From Phocoena phocoena (Eukaryota; Chordata; Mammalia; Artiodactyla; Phocoenidae), in the NCBI RefSeq assembly GCF_963924675.1, contig NC_089234.1, forward strand, positions 28,821,668-28,885,667: DNA of 64,000 nucleotides. Reading direction: 5' to 3'. The notes under the pieces are model-generated. The model searched no databases. It was not told where the DNA came from and saw only the letters and a program-made list of their open reading frames with translations. Positions within the stretch are counted from its first letter, which is position 1; each line of letters starts with the position of its first letter. Positions 47,461 to 59,035 of the stretch are shown here, in pieces. A program made the position numbers and the translations under genes.

Positions 47461-48745
47461 TATTTGTTCTGAACATTATTCACCCTTTGCTAAATACCTT
47501 TTTCCTTGATTTAATTTTTGGACTAACAACAAATAAGTGAAAGAGTATTAATTAAGGCATCTCATAGAAGTAGATTTTGTCTCCGTAGGAATAAGCAAGA
47601 AGAAGCCTAATATTTGAAGGTTTGAAGCAATGTACCTATGATTTTAAAGTGCAGATTATCTGAAGAGAAGTGCAGGAACATTTTACTGCTGTAAAGTCGG
47701 GGTTTACTTTCTTCCAGGATCCTACCTAGAAAAATTGTTTTTCCCTTTGTCACATACCACCTTCTTCTTCTTTTTTTGAAAAAATTATTCGAGTTGCTCT
47801 GTAAGCTTTGGGTACGTGTGTGTTGTGTGTGTGTGTACTTTAAATGCCATAAAATGATAGAGATGATTGTTTTTATGCTATTTCTCCTCCCACCTCTTGG
47901 GGGATATCTTGGTTTGAATGGGGGATAAATTAACTTCCAGCAGTTTCCCAACATGTTTGCTTTAAATATTTTCCCTGTAATTAGATAAAAACTTACCAGA
48001 TGATAGTCACTATCCATTTCTCCCTCTTTGTCTTAGTCTTTCAGAACTGACTTGGTGACTTAAAGATTATGATTCTGGGTAATATAGTACTATAATTTAA
48101 TATTTCTATTCCTAGCACATAATCTTACAATCATTGTAAATGGTTGTAGTCGTCAGTTTTGGCAGGTGTTAGTACATATATCACTGTCACTGGTTTAATA
48201 ACCCCTGTAGAGAATAGAACTCAATATTGTTTCTTTCTTCCTTTACTAACAGCAGTTATCCTATTTGCCAGTTATGGGATTTTTAAGACTCTAAATACAG
48301 ATCAAAAAACCCCACAGATTAAAAAAAAACTCTGGAATGCATAAATGAGCATTATAAATATAATTTGGATGAAGCTATAAATGCTCAGGTGAGAGTACAG
48401 GGGAACAGAAGGAGCTAACAGGTTAAGACATACATATGTTAAAGGGATTAGTGTGTAGTGAAAAAACCTGGACTGGAAGCAAAATTCCTTTCAAAGTTAT
48501 GACTAGATAATTGTGCTACACAAGTGCCCAATTATGAAATTTTAACAATTTTTTTGGGTTTTGTATGCCAGTGAAATAAAGGCATTTAGTGATACATAGA
48601 CTAGTTCTTGGTTTGTAGGTAAATAGGCATTACTATGAAGTACTGAGCATGGTGTCTGGGTCATTGTAGGTGTTAGTAAATAGACCTTGTATGATTATTG
48701 TTCTAAGTAGTAATATCATTACATATATGTGATAAAATAGTTCAA
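47461..48745. other. Unique sequence
   Basis: A (GT)n-like patch is at 47815-47836. No gene, RNA gene or named repeat is recognised. Confidence 0.4.
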
Positions 48746-48747
48746 AA

Positions 48748-48850
48748 ATTAGTTTATTCATTTTCAACAAATATTTATTAGACATTTATTGTAGGCAAAG
48801 TACTACATGTGGTAATAAGATGAATAAGATACTTGATTTTGGACATATAA
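48748..48850 (+). repeat. L2 LINE fragment
   Basis: 'ttcattttcaacaaatatttattagacatttattgtaggcaaagtactac' is a decayed L2 phrase. Confidence 0.55.
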
Positions 48851-49177
48851 GCTATTGTTACTAAAGATTACTAATAAAGCAAATTTTTAGTGTCTTTTTT
48901 GCTTTTTTTTTAAATATCTGTGTTCATGATACCATGAACTAGTATTCAGTCATTAGCATTATGCACATAGACACACACCTTCCATCCTATAACAATCTAT
49001 TCCCTTCACTTCCAGGAAAAGGGTTCTCTTATAGTCTCATGTCCTGAGAGAGATTCTGGTCTGATGGAGTCTATTTGGGCTGGTACCTGGGATGAGGTTG
49101 GTTGTTCTAGAGGCAACACTACAGTCATTTCGCTGGGGGAGAGAGGATGAACACCCAGGAAGGATGCTGCTCAGCTG
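48851..49177. other. Unique sequence
   Basis: No gene or repeat is recognised. Confidence 0.4.
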
Positions 49178-49192
49178 GAAAAAGGCAGTATT

Positions 49193-49554
49193 TTTTTTTA
49201 ACATCTTTATTGGAGTATAATTGTTTTATAATGGTGCTTTAGTTTCTGCTGTATAACAAAGTGAATCAGCTATACATAAACATATATCCCCATATCTCCT
49301 CCCTCTTGCATCTCCCTCCCACCCTCCTTATCCCTCCCCTCTAGGTGGACACAAAGCACCAAGCTGATCTCCCTGTGCTATGTGGCTGCTTCCCACTAGC
49401 TATCTGTTTTACATTTGGTAGTGTATATATGTCCATGCCACTCTCTCACTTCATCCCAACTTCCCTTTCCCCTTCCTCGTGTCCTCAAGTCCATTCTCTA
49501 CATCTGCGTCTTTATTCCTGTCCTGCCCCTAGGTTCTTCAGAACCATTTTTTTT
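49193..49554 (-). mobile_element. 5'-truncated L1 3' UTR with perfect target-site duplication
   Basis: About 360 bp of antisense L1 3' UTR ('ctttattggagtataattg...tataacaaagtgaatcagc...'). The perfect target-site duplication GAAAAAGGCAGTATT is at 49178-49192 and 49555-49569. It is close in sequence to the 3' UTRs of the L1s at 16.7 and 61.9 kb. Confidence 0.96.
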
Positions 49555-49760
49555 GAAAAAGGCAGTATTCAAAGTGAATGGGCTTTATGTATCCCTGGGA
49601 TGGACCCTAGGAGCAAGAGTTGGGAGATGAGGATGGGGAAGATGGAGAGGAGGGGTCATTAAGATGGGTCAGGATTAAATAAAAAAGGAAGAAAGGAAGG
49701 AAGAGGGCTGTCCCTGGGATCCTTTCTGGCCCAGACATCCTAAGCAGGTAATTATTAGTA

Positions 49761-49887
49761 GGGTGACCACAATACATTACAGTTTGTCCAGAGGAGTCCA
49801 GTTTATACCTTGGTCCTTTTGTACTTATTAATAGTATTCCCTTAGCTCTAAGTGTCCCAAGTTGGGTGATAAACTATATTGTCACCC
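49761..49887. mobile_element. Small palindromic-ended MITE with TA duplication
   Basis: 127 bp from GGGTGACCA to TTGTCACCC, flanked by TA on both sides (49759-49760 and 49888-49889). The complementary ends and TA duplication point to a Tc1/mariner-type non-autonomous element, and the body phrase 'ttgtccagaggagtccagtttatacc' is a known dispersed mammalian motif. Family not named. Confidence 0.65.
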
Positions 49888-49889
49888 TA

Positions 49890-50118
49890 ACTTTAGGATG
49901 CTAAGGTGTAGGTGTCAAATTTCCCATGGCTCATGCCATCTACAGGACCACCTACAGAGAGAACAGAGACATACTGGGGGAAATGATAACAAAAAGTTAA
50001 CTGCAGTCAATAAGGTAAACTTTCAAGATTTAACTTCAACTTGTCCTCATCTCAGTAGGAAAAATTAATTGAATTCAAAAGTGCTCCAATTCTTCAAGAA
50101 CCATAATACTGGATTTTG
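49890..50118. other. Unique sequence
   Basis: No gene or repeat is recognised. Confidence 0.4.
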
Positions 50119-50119
50119 G

Positions 50120-50270
50120 AGGAACTGAATTCTAGATCTAACTCAGTCAGTAACTTGCTATATGACTTTTCCTCTTTGGCCCTGCAAGAGCCTATGTTTC
50201 CACATCTGTAAAATGAAGGAGTGAATTGAAGAATTTCTTAGGTCCCTTGCATTTCTGATATTAAAGATTA
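50120..50270 (+). repeat. MIR SINE 3' part
   Basis: 'cagtaacttgctatatgacttttcctctttggccctgcaag...cacatctgtaaaatgaaggagtg...ttaggtcccttgcatttctgat' is MIR. Confidence 0.7.
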
Positions 50271-51228
50271 TTTTTTCATGAAAAGTGAACTGGAAAATAG
50301 TCCCCTTGCAGAATTTTGTTCTAGTTAAAAAAGTTATATCCGTGTAAGTGATATCACTAAGTCAGCTGTTGGTGAAATATATTCCCCAGCTGAGTGTTGT
50401 GTGGTTTGACTTTATACTATATGAAGACTTGATTCAGTTTGCTTTGTGGAAATTGAGGAAAAAATTATTTTTCAGACAGTGCCATCCTTGCTAGAGAATT
50501 TCATTACCTGCATTTAGCCTCCTAAGAAGTGATCTCAGACAGAAGGGAAGCTCTGAAAACATGTGGCTGCTCCCAGAGATGTTATCTCTTGCCAAGGCAG
50601 TTCTGATGAAGGAGGTGAAAGCCCCCTTTCTGTTTCCATGTCCATTGATTGATAGATTTCAGCTCAGGAGCTCCAAGCTTAGTTTCTGTTTCTGTCTCCT
50701 TGAACTTCTTGCCTCATACTGTTAAAAGGCATTTAGCTATACTTTATACAAACGGTGTCAGAGAAGTTATATACCCCAGATTGGTTAATGATATGTTTGC
50801 CTTTATCTTCTATAAGGGCTTGCTTCAGACTGGATCTTAGAAGTCATGTCCCTGGCATCAGATATAGTGCACATATCCTCACTGGCCAGAGCATCATGGC
50901 TTCCTTTTTGTCCCTGCCATTAATGGTTACTCCCTCTCTCTGTAGCATTCATTTTTTAGAGAGTCAGTTACTGGATCATTTATCTGACACTCCATCCATC
51001 CATCTATCCATCCACTGGCTATCCGTTCATTTGCCCATTTTACATGTTCCCTACCTAAAGATCTGTGTCAAGTAACTCCAGGAGAGAAAACTTACATCCT
51101 TTGTTTCTCTTGGAAACGACTGGACCTGATTCTCCCAGGTTTTAGTGCCTAGATTTGAACTTTATTTTCTTGGATTCTGTTTTCTTTGTCTATAATTTGT
51201 TAAGCATTTACCTTTAACCTGCTTTATG
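50271..51228. other. Unique sequence
   Basis: A (CATC)n-like run is at 50991-51010. An open frame at 50755-51075 has no recognisable domain. No gene is seen. Confidence 0.45.
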
Positions 51229-51244
51229 ATCATTAGATATTTTT

Positions 51245-51533
51245 AAAAATTTATTTTATTATTATTATTTGGCTGTGTTGGGTCATCGTTGCTGCACGCG
51301 GGCTTTCTCTAGTTGTGTTGAGTGGGGGCTACTCTTCGTTGCCGTGCACGGGCTTCTCATTGCAGTGGCTTCTCTTGTTGTGGAGCATGGGCTCTAGGCA
51401 TGTGGACTTCAGTAGTTGTAGCTCACGGGCTTAGTTGCTCTGCGGCATGTGGGATCTTCTTGGACCAGGGGTTGAACCCATGTCCCCTGCATTGGCAGGA
51501 GGATTCTTAATCATTGTGCCACCAGGGAAGTCC
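51245..51533 (-). mobile_element. CHR SINE, long type
   Basis: Antisense copy with a (TTA)n tail. The target-site duplication 'atcattagatattttt'/'atcattgcatattttt' is at 51229-51244 and 51534-51549. Confidence 0.94.
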
Positions 51534-51554
51534 ATCATTGCATATTTTTCTTTT

Positions 51555-52310
51555 TACTTTAAAAAACCTTTTAATGGAGAGTTTCCAAAAGATTCCCAGA
51601 AGAGAATTATATAATGAACCCCACGTATCTATCACACAGATTCAATAATTACAACATTTTGAGAATATTTTCAGCTATCTTCCCTCTCTCTTCTTTCTTC
51701 TAGAGTATTTTAAAGCAAGTCCCATCATGAAATTTTACTTATAAATACTTCAGGATGCATCATTAAATCTGAGGATTTTTTTTGTTTTTTAAACATTACT
51801 ATGACAGCCTGAGTTTTGTTCCATCTTTAATGTTCTAGTTTTTGCTTAAAGGGAACTTTCATAATGGGAAAAGTTTAAAGAAGGAATGAAGGGGAAGTTG
51901 GAGTGTATATGTGGGGGCATGGGAGAGTAGCAGCGAAGGTCAGAGTTGTTGTTAAAGGGAATTTAAATCTGTCTTTTAAAATTAGATACAGGTGATCAGA
52001 TGATTCAACCCCTAACTGGTTACCTGATATCACCATGTTACAGTTATTATTTAATCTCACTTGTAAGCAGATGCTTTTCTAGAGCTTCTCAACACAGATC
52101 CAGAACTTGATTATATTTTAATACATATTCCATTATGTATCTCTAAAAGATAAAGTCTTAAAAGATAACTATAATTATATAGTTATATCACCTGTAGAAC
52201 GATATCACATGAAAGAATTAACAGTAAGCCATTAATATCAACAAATAACCAGTTTTCCAGTTATCTCATAAATACTCTGGATTTTTTTCATTTTATTTGA
52301 ATCATGTTGT
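51555..52310 (+). repeat. Old L1 (L1M)-like repeat in two pieces
   Basis: 'atataatgaaccccacgtatctatcacacagattcaataattacaac...gagtattttaaagcaagtccc' (51590-51775) and 'cagtaagccattaatatcaacaaataaccagttttcc' (about 52130-52310) are two parts of one old dispersed repeat. The 350 bp in between is not assigned. Orientation and subfamily are uncertain. Confidence 0.45.
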
Positions 52311-52334
52311 GATTGGTTTATTTATGTGTATTTA

Positions 52335-52765
52335 TATATATGTGTGTCTGTAATTGAAGTATAGTTGATTTATAGTTGTAAACTAATGTTCCATTAATTT
52401 CAGGTGTACAACATAGTGATTCAATATTTTTATAGATTATACTCCACTTAAAATTATTATAAAATATTAGTTATACTCCCTGTGCTGTACATCACATCCT
52501 TGTGTCTTATTTATTTTATACTTAGTAGTTTTACCTCTTAATTTCCTTCTCCTATCTTGCCCACCCCCCCCATTTCCCACTGGTAACCACTAGTTTGTTT
52601 TCTTTATCTATGAGCCTGTTTTATGAATTTAGTTCACTTGTTTTATTTTTAAAATTCCACATATAAATACATGTTTTATTTATTTTTAAAATTCCACGTA
52701 TAAATGAAAATATATAGTATTTGTCTTTGTCTGACTTACTTCACTAAGCATAATACCCTTCAGGT
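52335..52765 (-). mobile_element. L1 3' region, antisense
   Basis: 'taattgaagtatagttgatttatag...caggtgtacaacatagtgattc...taaccactagtttgttttctttatctatgagcc...cttacttcactaagcataat' is an antisense L1 3' UTR of about 430 bp. A 37-bp phrase ('tttttaaaattccac...tataaa') is duplicated near 52645-52706. Confidence 0.82.
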
Positions 52766-52821
52766 CCGTCGGATGACATATTTTTTGTCTCCTTTAATCC
52801 AAAGTGCCTCCCCCTTTACAG

Positions 52822-52847
52822 TTGTGTGTGTGTGTGTGTGTGTGTAG
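52822..52847. repeat. (TG)n microsatellite
   Basis: About 12 TG units. Confidence 0.95.
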
Positions 52848-53069
52848 AAGAAACTAGATCATTTGTCCTGTAGAAAGGAAACTGAGTCTGGATTTTCCTG
52901 TTTGCATTTCCTTGATGTTTAGTGGATTCCTTTGCCCTCTGTATTTTCCTGTGAACTTGTAATTGAGTTTGGAGATCCAGGTTCTTTTTTTGTTCCCTCA
53001 AGACTTCTTCATAGATAACGCTGTGTTCTTCTACCAGGTGGCACATCATATCTGACTGTCTTTCTTCTT

Positions 53070-53171
53070 CTTTTTTTTTTTTTTTTCATCTTTATTGGAG
53101 TATAATTGCTTTACAATGGTGTGTTAGTTTCTGCTATATAACAAAGTGAATCAGTTATACATATACATATG
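53070..53171 (-). mobile_element. Very short L1 3' tail with target-site duplication
   Basis: About 100 bp of antisense L1 3' UTR after a T tract. The target-site duplication TGTCTTTCTTCTT is at 53057-53069 and 53172-53184. Confidence 0.95.
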
Positions 53172-53184
53172 TGTCTTTCTTCTT

Positions 53185-53805
53185 GTAGTGATATTTTCCC
53201 AAGAATCCATGATTCCTCTTGGTAGGGAAATCTCTGCATTAAGGTGCTCATTCCTACTGGGTTGGTCATTGTTTCTAGGCTAGTTCAGTGGATAGAACTA
53301 GGAAATAACGATTTTTTTAAAAAAAAGATAAAATACATCCTGAATTCTTAGTAATACTTCTAGTTCAAATTCCATACTATAGGATTTTTTACTTAACCTC
53401 ATCTTTTGTTTGTCTTTTAATATTACATGATATTCTAATTCTTTTTCCTTTTTTGCTGAGAACTCTGGTTCTCATGAATGCTGGATTTGATGGAATAAAA
53501 TAGAATATTACATGGAAGTTAATTTGCTTTATCCCACATTACACACATAACAGTCTAAGAATAATAATACCAACACTACTGCCAATGATTATGACTACTA
53601 TAGATGTATAAATTACTGGGCTTTAAAGTCACTTGAAATAGTTCCTCTGTGTGTAGTTATATCCCTATGTGGATACCTTTTAGGTTGCTTTGTTTCATTT
53701 TATTTTCAGTTTTTAATGGTTGCTTAAATTTTTTCTTTTATAATTAGATAAATTATTTACATGGTTCTAAGTCAAATCAGTAAAACAAGCTAATTAGAAA
53801 AGTTA
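53185..53805. other. Unique sequence
   Basis: AT-rich. No gene or repeat is recognised. Confidence 0.4.
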
Positions 53806-54849
53806 AGAGAGAGCGATCAAGATGGTGGAGGAGTAGGATGTGGAGCTTACCTCCTCCCACAAATACATCAAAAATACATCTACATGTGGAACAGTTCTCA
53901 CAGAACATCTACTGAACGCTGGCAGAAGACCTCAGACTTCTGAAAGGGCAAGAAAATCTCCATGTAACTGGGTAGAACAAAAGAAGGAAGGAAAGTTAAA
54001 AAGAGAGAAAGGATTCATGATGGGACCTGAGCCCCTGGGAGGGAGCTGTGAAAGAGGAAATGTTTCCACGCCCTGGGAAGTCCCCTCACTGGTGGGGAGA
54101 TCAGCTGGGTTGGAGGGGGAGCTTTGGAGCCTTGGAGGAGAGCGCAGCAACTGGTTTGCAGAAGGCCAAATGGAGAGAGATGTGCACAGACAGTTGGTAC
54201 TGGTGCCCTGCGCTCCCCAGCCTGAGATGCTTGTCTGCTGGTGCAGGCGGGGGCTGGGTGCTGAAGCTCAGCTTTGGAGGTCAGACCCTGAGAGAGTACT
54301 AGGGCTAGCTGTGTGGAGACAGCCTGAAGGGGCTGGAGTGTGGTGCAGCCACAACAGAGGGTATACGTGGAAGAAGCCTGGACCCATCAGAGAGGCAAGT
54401 TGACATTGTTGGGGGACACATGAGGGGAGGGACAGGACCGCCATAGGAGCTTCTTTACCTAAGCACATGCGCTCAAGCAAGAGCATACTGCCTACATGAG
54501 CTCCAGGGACAGGCATGAGCTGCTGCTGCTATCACGAGCCCCAGAGACGGGTGCAGGCTCCCACCATTGATGAGAAAACCAGGAGCGAGTGCCAATTGCT
54601 GCCCTAACTGGCATAGGCCCCAGGAGCACACGGAGGCCACTGCATCTGCACACCCCCTATCAAGGGGATAACAGCCACCATATGGTGAGGAAAGAGGTGG
54701 AAGGCATCGAAACTAAAAACAGCCCTTGTGCCAAAAATGTTAAACCCACACAAGCTATGCCAGGATGTTCCTGCATATAAATAGCCTTCCAAGACTACAG
54801 TAGATAATTGTTTCTCCTAAACTCACAGAATAAGAGAAATATAAGTAAA

Positions 54850-55770
54850 ATGAAGAAGCAGAGGAACCACTCCCACTTAAAAGACCAAGAGAATACCCCT
54901 GAAGGAACGAAAAATGAAACAGACCTCTTCAGTCTAATAGACACTGGATTCAAAAAGGAGGTAATGAAAATAAGGAATTAAGAAAGGTTGTCAACAGAAA
55001 TGCAGATTACTGTAAAAAGGAGCTAGAAACTATAAGGAAGAGCCAAGAGAAATTAGAAAATCCATTTGCCAAGACAAAAGCTGAGCTCAAGGCAATAAAT
55101 AGCAGAATGAATAATGCAGAAGAAAGAATAAGTGACCTGGAAGACAGACTAGTGGAAATTACCCAATCAAAACAGCAGACAGAAAGCCAAATAAAAGAAA
55201 TGAAAGCAATGTAAGAGCCCTATGGGATAATATAAAGCATGCTAATCTATGCATAATAGGGATTCCAGAAGGAGAAGAAAGAGAAAAGGGGATTGAAAAT
55301 GTATTTGAAGAAATTATGGCTAAAAACTTCCCAAACCTAAAGAAGGAAACAGATATCCAGATACAGGAAGCACAGAGGGTCCCAAACAGACCTACGTCAA
55401 GACATTATTATCAAGATGGCAAAAGTTAAAGAGAGGATTCTAAAGGCAGCAAGAGAAAAAGAGTTAATTACAAGGCAACTCCAATAAGGCTATTAGCTGA
55501 TTTCTCTACAGAAATGTTGCAGGCCAGAAGGGAGTGGCAAAATATATTCAAAGGCTTGAAAGGGAAAAATCTGAACCTAGAATACTCTACCCAGCAAGAT
55601 TATAATTTAGACTAGAAGGAGAGATAAAGAATTTCTCAGACAAGCAAAAACTAAAAGAATACAGCAATACTAAAGCTATCCTATTTTCTCGGACAAGGGA
55701 AAACTAAAAGAATACAGCAATACTAAACCTATCCTAAAAGAAATATTGAAAGATCTTCTCTAAATAGAAA
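54850..55770 (+). pseudogene. L1 ORF1 remnant with 53-bp tandem duplication
   Basis: Begins with ATG at 54850 (MKKQRNHSHLKDQENTPEG) and decays by stops and frameshifts. Near its end, 55632-55684 is repeated at 55685-55737; 53 bp is not a multiple of three, so the copy breaks the frame. ORF1p normally coats L1 RNA. Confidence 0.85.
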
Positions 55771-56234
55771 GGAAGCAAGAAGATATAGGAAAAAGGAAAT
55801 CACAATTGGAAAGTAAATCACTTAAATAAGTCAGTATACAGATCAAAAAGAAAAAAAAGTATTTGTGAAAGTGATGATAAACACAAGGAACAGCAAAAGG
55901 ATAAACATGAAGATGTAAAAGAGGACATCAGAATCATAAAATGTGGGGAGGAGAGTAAGAAAATGTAGATTCTCTCTCTTTTTTTTTATAATGTGTTTGA
56001 GCCTATATGACTATCAGTCTAAAGCAAGCAGATATAGAAAGGGGTTAACATACTTGAGAAACAGGATAACCACAAATCAAAAACATACAATAGATTAATA
56101 AAAACCAAAAAGAAGAGGACACAAGCATAAAATAAAAGGAAATCATCAAGCCACAAAAAGAAAAAGAAAGAAGAAACAGAATCAACTGGAAAACAAGGTT
56201 TAAAATGGCAGTGAATACACTAATATACATTAAT

Positions 56235-56966
56235 CAAAAATTGCCTTCAATGTCAAAGGACTAATTGCTCCAATCAAAAGACATAGAGTGGCAGACTGGA
56301 TGAAAAATGAGAGTCTATCATGTGCTGCCTATAAGAGACCCACCTTAGGGCAAAGGACACACATAGGCTGAAAGTGAGGGGGTGGAAAAAGATATTTCAT
56401 GCAAATGGAAATGATAAGAAAGCGGGGGTTGCAATACTTATATCAGACAAAACAGACTTTAAAACAAAGGCCATAAAGAAATATAAAGAAGGAAACTATA
56501 TAATGATGAAAGGATCAATACAAGAGGAGGATTTTACACTTGTCAACATATATGCACCTAATATAGGAGAACCCAAATACATAAAACAAATACTAACAGC
56601 CATAAATGGAGAAATTGATAGGAATACAATAATAGTAGGAGACTTTAACACTCAACTCACATCAATAGCTCTTCCAGACAGAAAATCAATAGCAACAGAG
56701 ATCCTAAATGATACAATAGAACAGTTAGACTTAATTGATATTGTCAGGACATTACATCCAAAAAAACCCAGAATACACATTTTTTTCAAGTGTACATGGA
56801 ACATTCTCTAGGATTGATGACATACTAGGACACAAAACAAACTTCAACAAATTTAAGAGTATAGAAATTATTTCAAGCATCTTTTCTGACCACCACAGCA
56901 TGAAACTAGAATCAACCACAGGAAAAGAAATGAGAAAAAAACAATTACATGGAAATTAAACAACAT
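56235..56966 (+). pseudogene. L1 ORF2 endonuclease domain remnant
   Basis: The endonuclease nicks target DNA for L1 and SINE insertion. An open piece at 56374-56811 shows KKAGVAILISDK, LVNIYAPN and the VGDFNT motif. After a frameshift near 56780 the frame continues (56735-56959) with HGTFSRIDDILGHK and SIFSDHHSMKLE. Key endonuclease motifs (GDFN, SDH) are still readable but lie in two frames. Confidence 0.88.
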
Positions 56967-56970
56967 GTTA

Positions 56971-57684
56971 CAACTCACTATGGAGAACAGTATGGAGGTT
57001 TCTCAAAAAACTAAAAATAAAACTGCCATATGACCCAGCAATCCCACTCCTGGGCATATATCCAGAGAAAAGCATAATTCAAAAAGATACATGCACCCCA
57101 ATGTTCATTTCAGCACTGTTTACAATAGCCAGGACATGGAAGCAACCTAAATGTCTCAACAGAGGAATGGATAAAGATGTGGTACATATATGCAATGGAA
57201 TATTGCTCAGCCATAAAAAGGAATGAAATAGTGCCATTTGCAGAGGTGTGGATGGACCTAGAGATTGTCATACAGAGTGAAGTAAGTCAGAAAGTGCAAA
57301 ACAAATATCATATAATGTTGCTTATATGTGGAATACAGAAAAATGGTACAGGTAAACTTATTTGCAAAGTAGAAATAAGAGTCACAGATGTAGAGGACAA
57401 ACTTATGGCTACCAAGGGGGGAAAGGGGGATGGGATGAACTGGGAAATTGGGATTGACATATATACACTACTATGTATAAAATAGATAACTAATGAGAAC
57501 CTACTGTATAGCACAGGGAGCTCCACTCAGTGCTGTGTGGTGACCTAAATGGGAAGGAAATATAAAAAATAGTGGATATATGGATACGTATAACTGATTC
57601 ACTTTGCTGCACAGCAGAAACTAATACGACATTGTAAAGATTCTGTACTACAGTAAAAATTAATAAGAAAAATAATTAAAAAAA
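56971..57684 (+). mobile_element. L1 3' end (ORF2 C-terminus and 3' UTR)
   Basis: Starts within ORF2 near [12 protein letters not shown], continues through the C-terminal codons (57177-57485: MWYIYAMEYCSAIKRNEI) and the 3' UTR to an A-rich tail. It is joined directly to the end of the endonuclease piece, so the whole RT domain is absent. The usual AATAAA near the end reads AGTAAA (57652-57657). The expected target-site duplication of the left L1 is not found after its tail, which suggests that it is a separate insertion. Confidence 0.85.
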
Positions 57685-59027
57685 GACATGAGACATGATA
57701 TATACATCCGATGATCTATATGGAGGGGAATTGGACTTCTAGCTTGCTGCCACTCTACATGAATGCCACTTGTGTATAGGGCATTCATGGGCGCAGGTGT
57801 CCACTGGCAAAATGAGTCCCAACCTGCTCCCCAACAGGAAGCATGTAATCTAAAAAAAAAAGGTGGAACAAAAGGAAATGACCTGAGAAACAAGTGGTAG
57901 ATAGAGTAGAAACCGGGAGACACTAAGTTAACCACAACTGCACAAAGTAGGCATTCAGTAGCTGCTTGATGGGTTGAATTATTTGCTGAAAGCTTCATTT
58001 TATTTTAAGGAACATTTACTCTCATTTAGTTGGTCTAAATGAGTCTTAATGTAACTGACAATAAACTGTTGAACAGGCTAGCAGAAACAAACTCCTGCCT
58101 GTGTGCTCTGATGGATGAGATGAAAAAACAGCGTTCCTAATTAACATTTCAAATTCCTGAGTGAAATATTCAACAAACTGTAATAAAAACCATTAAAAGA
58201 GTTCAAATTTCTACAAGCAAATTACCTCTTCTCTTTTTTTTAAAGAAGATGTTGGGGGTAGGAGTTTATTAATTAATTAATTAATTTTTGCTGTGTTGGG
58301 TCGTTTCTGTGCGAGGGCTTTCTCTAGTTGTGGCAAGCGGGGGCCACTCTTCATCGCGGTGCACGGGCCTCTCACTATCGTGGCCTCTCCTGTTGCGGAG
58401 CACAGGCTCCAGACGCGCAGGCTCAGTAGTTGTGGCTCACGGGCCCAGTCGCTCCGCGGCATGCGGGATCCTCCCAGACCAGGGTTCGAACCCGTGTCCC
58501 CTGCATTAGCAGGCAGACTCTCAACCACTGCACCACCAGGGAAGCCCCAATTACCTCTTCTCTTGACCCCCTCTTTTAAATCAGGAGATAATAACTTTCT
58601 GTTTTTAAAGTTATTTTTTCTTGCATTTCTCACTCTATAACCCAATATCCAATACTTACTTTTGATACAAATATTGTACAGCTCATATTGATTTTACACC
58701 AGGAAAGGCATAGATAATATTTACCAATTTGGCAAAACAAACAAACAACTGAAAACATCAATGGAGGTAAAATGGATAGTATAACACACTCATCATGTGT
58801 CTCCTTTATTTGGAGCCTAGGAATGGGCATATGCTTTAGGTTTTCTTGTAATGTTTTGTGGGTGAGGGTACTAATCATCAACTATCCACCTACTTGCATT
58901 TTTCAAACTAGGCTTGTTAATGGTTTGGTGATATATGTTATTTACAGTGCATTTCCATACTTTGAAGAAGTGACTTGTGTCTCTTTGGAGTTTGAAGTAC
59001 TGATTTGAAACAGATTTAACTCTCTCC
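57685..59027. other. Non-L1 sequence between the L1 pieces, with one SINE
   Basis: About 1 kb of non-repetitive-looking sequence plus the SINE at 58236-58548. It ends in an A8 tract (59028-59035), after which L1 ORF2 sequence resumes in frame with the left L1. It could be original local sequence or sequence carried in with the L1 3' end (3' transduction). No gene is recognised. Confidence 0.5.
58236..58548 (-). mobile_element. CHR SINE, intermediate type
   Basis: Antisense copy. The perfect target-site duplication AATTACCTCTTCTCTT is at 58220-58235 and 58549-58564. Its tail half resembles the long type (ctttctctagttgtggcaag...) and its middle the short type (gggcctctcactatcgtggcctctcc). Confidence 0.94.
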
Positions 59028-59035
59028 AAAAAAAA

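Larger units (their letters stand above)
53806..56970 (+). mobile_element. L1, 5' half (5' UTR, ORF1, ORF2 endonuclease)
   Basis: Starts 'gagcgatcaagatggtggaggagtagg', a typical 5' end of a cetartiodactyl L1. A 5' UTR of about 1 kb is followed by an ORF1 remnant (54850-55770) and the ORF2 endonuclease (about 56235-56966). The element stops abruptly after ORF2 codons for NNML, at the junction between endonuclease and RT. The next ORF2 codons (LLKN...) are found at 59036. The accidental 187-codon frame at 53840-54403 is 5' UTR. Confidence 0.9.

Noticed and set aside
53840..54403. 187-codon open frame
   Set aside because: It lies in the 5' UTR of the plus-strand L1 and has no protein similarity that I recognise.
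56971..57684. Reading the 53.8-57.7-kb L1 as one element with a simple internal RT deletion
   Set aside because: Possible, but the missing segment resumes at exactly the right codon at 59036, and no target-site duplication of the left end is found after 57684. A split element therefore fits better.
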